From Rodentolepis nana (taxonomy: Eukaryota > Platyhelminthes > Cestoda > Cyclophyllidea > Hymenolepididae), in the NCBI GenBank assembly GCA_900617975.1, contig UZAE01012306.1, forward strand, positions 10,600-47,044: DNA of 36,445 nt, given 5' to 3'. Below are positions 34,705-36,445 of this stretch, piece after piece. The notes beneath the pieces are model-generated. The model was not told the origin of the DNA, made no database searches, and worked only from the letters and a program-made list of their open reading frames with translations. The first letter of the stretch is position 1; each line of letters opens with the position of its first letter. Made by a program: the position numbers and the translations under genes.

Positions 34705-36176
34705 CTTCAAAGACCAAAATGGCGCGGGGGCTCAATAATCCTTTGAAAATGGTTTTAAGCAGCATTATCATTATAATTTTGAATTGATGCCTATATTCCG
34801 ACACGAAACTATAAATCATTATCACGTCAAATGATATTATTTGATTTTTATTAAAATTCATAATTTGTAAAATATATATACTCATATTAGCAAATATCTT
34901 TGAATCCAATTTAAAAGAAAATCGCAGGTTAAAATCAGAACTGAGGTTTATAGAAACAATAACCTGTTTTATCTGAGCACCCTAGTCACCAGATCAACTA
35001 TTACTTAAATTTTACAGTTCTTCAGTCAGGTTTCCTTTACATTATCTGGGAAAAAATTTTTTTTATAAATTTACTACCATTCCCTTTTCTCGCTATTACG
35101 AAATACCAATCTAATTGTGAGGGAAGTCTACCAATTTGTTGATGCTCTTTGAATTTACTGTGATTTATCCTCTAGTGACTTCTTAGCTCACTTTCATTCG
35201 CAGAAAGTCAATGATACTTTCGTGATTAGTTTAAATTAATGCAAAAATGATATTTTTAAAGGTTTCATCATCCATCAGGTTTCTCTCTTCAAGTACCTGT
35301 TTAGCTTCCATTTGAAGTTGCCTTACTAATTTTGTTTCCGCCCGTATGTGGGATTGAATAATTTTTAATTTGGAATTAAATTGTCTTTTTGGGTGCATAT
35401 TGACCTCTATGTGGAGAATTGCTCATAGTTCGAATCTTCGCAAAATAAATGGTCTGATAGGCAACTTAGTAAAAATATGTATCGATTGAAGATTATCTTA
35501 ACTTGATTTGTTCAAACCGTTAACCATATAACCATGATCCTTTATTTGATTTCAGTCAGCGTTCAGCTGATTATTGCTCTTTAAGGATTTCCTTTGAACC
35601 CCTAGTCTGTTTACGGGGTTCATTTCTCTACTGGTATCTCAAGCTACATTTTTTAGCTAAGAATTTGTTAGCAAACTTAAAGTATAATTCAAGAATTCAT
35701 TTTAATTTAGATCAATATGAATTGGTTAATTAATGTCTCTTTTACTCTTGTGTATTTTATTTTCCGAACCAGGGTAAAGTGAGAAACACTAGGAATCAAA
35801 AAGTACTAATTTCATAATTGAATGAAGGCTAAGGAAATGCAAGTTCCTACCTCTCGGCTCATTTCTCAAGTTCGATGTGAATGGAAATTTTCCGCCGGAA
35901 AACCGCCACAGTCAGGTGGAGCCGTCGGAATCAACCAGTGTCAGTACAGCTTTGGCCATAAAATATCAACTTAAATCTTCTTTAACTGAACATTGAAGAG
36001 TACTACTCACAATGTGGTAGAACCTTTTGAAAGATTAAAGGGGTAAAATATAAATATTCCTTAATGATTATTGGGACTTTCCGGACAAAGCACGACTATA
36101 CTATTTAGCGAAAATAACAATAGGGGCTTTAATTAAAAATTAAATTCCAAGACAGTCAAATAAAGGTAGGGATGTC
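34705..36176. other. Region upstream of SIRT1, no gene seen
   Basis: Presumed SIRT1 promoter at the left edge, then A+T-rich sequence. A G+C-richer patch at about 35890-35950 contains an imperfect inverted arrangement of GCCGG / CCGCC and CAGTCAGGTGG. No ORF of note. Confidence 0.5.
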
Positions 36177-36445
36177 TGTAGCGGGTTGCTACCCTAGTAA
36201 AGCCTGACTGCCACAGAAATCTCTGTGACAGATTCTTCTACGTCTAGCTAGACTCCCAGAACCAGCTAAGCTATAGCCTAGCTACAGAGGATACAGACGT
36301 GTAGCACGGAACATTTATTCAGTAGCAAGGAACCAGACGTGTAGCAAGGAGCACGTCTATTCAGTGAGTATTTTGCGGAAAAAAGTGCACACGCAGGGGG
36401 CTACTCATGATCAGCATGGGGGATTAGGCTAAACAGAGGTTAATG
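36177..36445. repeat. Edge of a repeat, LTR-like (runs off the window)
   Basis: The sequence changes character here: higher G+C, short inverted repeats and a tandem duplication. It begins TGTAGCGGG, a start seen in many Ty3-type LTRs, with the hairpin GTAGC-GGGTT-GCTAC at 36178-36192 and a second one CACAGA-AATC-TCTGTG at 36212-36227. An imperfect unit of about 40 bp occurs twice (36294 and 36334, both opening CAGACGTGTAGCA, then GGA, and later TATTCAGT). The right boundary lies outside the window, so LTR, TRIM or other repeat cannot be separated. Confidence 0.4.
36294..36373 (+). repeat. Imperfect tandem repeat, about 40 bp x 2
   Basis: Two copies starting at 36294 and 36334 share CAGACGTGTAGCA, then GGA, and TATTCAGT at equivalent positions with a few substitutions and small indels. 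It lies inside the LTR-like segment. Confidence 0.6.

Noticed and set aside
1..36445. CRISPR array, bacterial operons, rRNA genes
   Set aside because: No regularly spaced direct repeats, no ribosome binding sites or uninterrupted long genes; the window is clearly intron-rich eukaryotic DNA.

Overview
The window is eukaryotic, intron-rich and A+T-rich (roughly two thirds A+T by eye). It carries six genes that can be assembled exon by exon with intact reading frames and GT-AG introns. Many introns are extremely short and fall into two groups, about 30-40 nt and about 72-75 nt, mixed with a few of 0.5-3 kb. From memory, a two-peaked intron distribution near 36 and 73 nt is reported for tapeworms. 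With the base composition this suggests a parasitic flatworm, most likely a cestode of the hymenolepidid type. That assignment is inference and was not checked by any search.

Layout, left to right. 697-3589 (-): a NOP56-family box C/D snoRNP core protein, six exons, unusually divergent. 5546-11656 (-): a four-helix membrane protein of the claudin superfamily, five exons. Its two large introns hold a dead non-LTR retrotransposon end (about 9311-10190) and a broken coding-like block (6843-7761). 12251-13865 (+): the mitochondrial insertase COX18, four exons, divergent from the claudin gene. 14641-21791 (-): transportin-3 (TNPO3), the nuclear importer of SR splicing factors, thirteen exons, convergent with COX18. 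21984-22190 (-): an orphan exon-like ORF. 26069-26585 (-): cytochrome c oxidase subunit 5B, four exons. 28249-34704 (-): the NAD-dependent deacetylase SIRT1, six exons, with a 124-codon ORF of unknown nature inside one intron. The last 270 bases look like the edge of an LTR-type or other repeat.

Functionally this is an ordinary housekeeping neighbourhood: ribosome biogenesis (NOP56), nuclear import (TNPO3), respiratory complex IV (COX18 and COX5B), chromatin and metabolic deacetylation (SIRT1), and a junction-type membrane protein. There is no sign of an operon. I found no rRNA, tRNA or CRISPR array. The points most worth a second look are the altered zinc motif of COX5B, the divergence of NOP56, the ORF nested in SIRT1, the orphan exon upstream of TNPO3, and the run of 30-40 nt introns at the 5' end of TNPO3.
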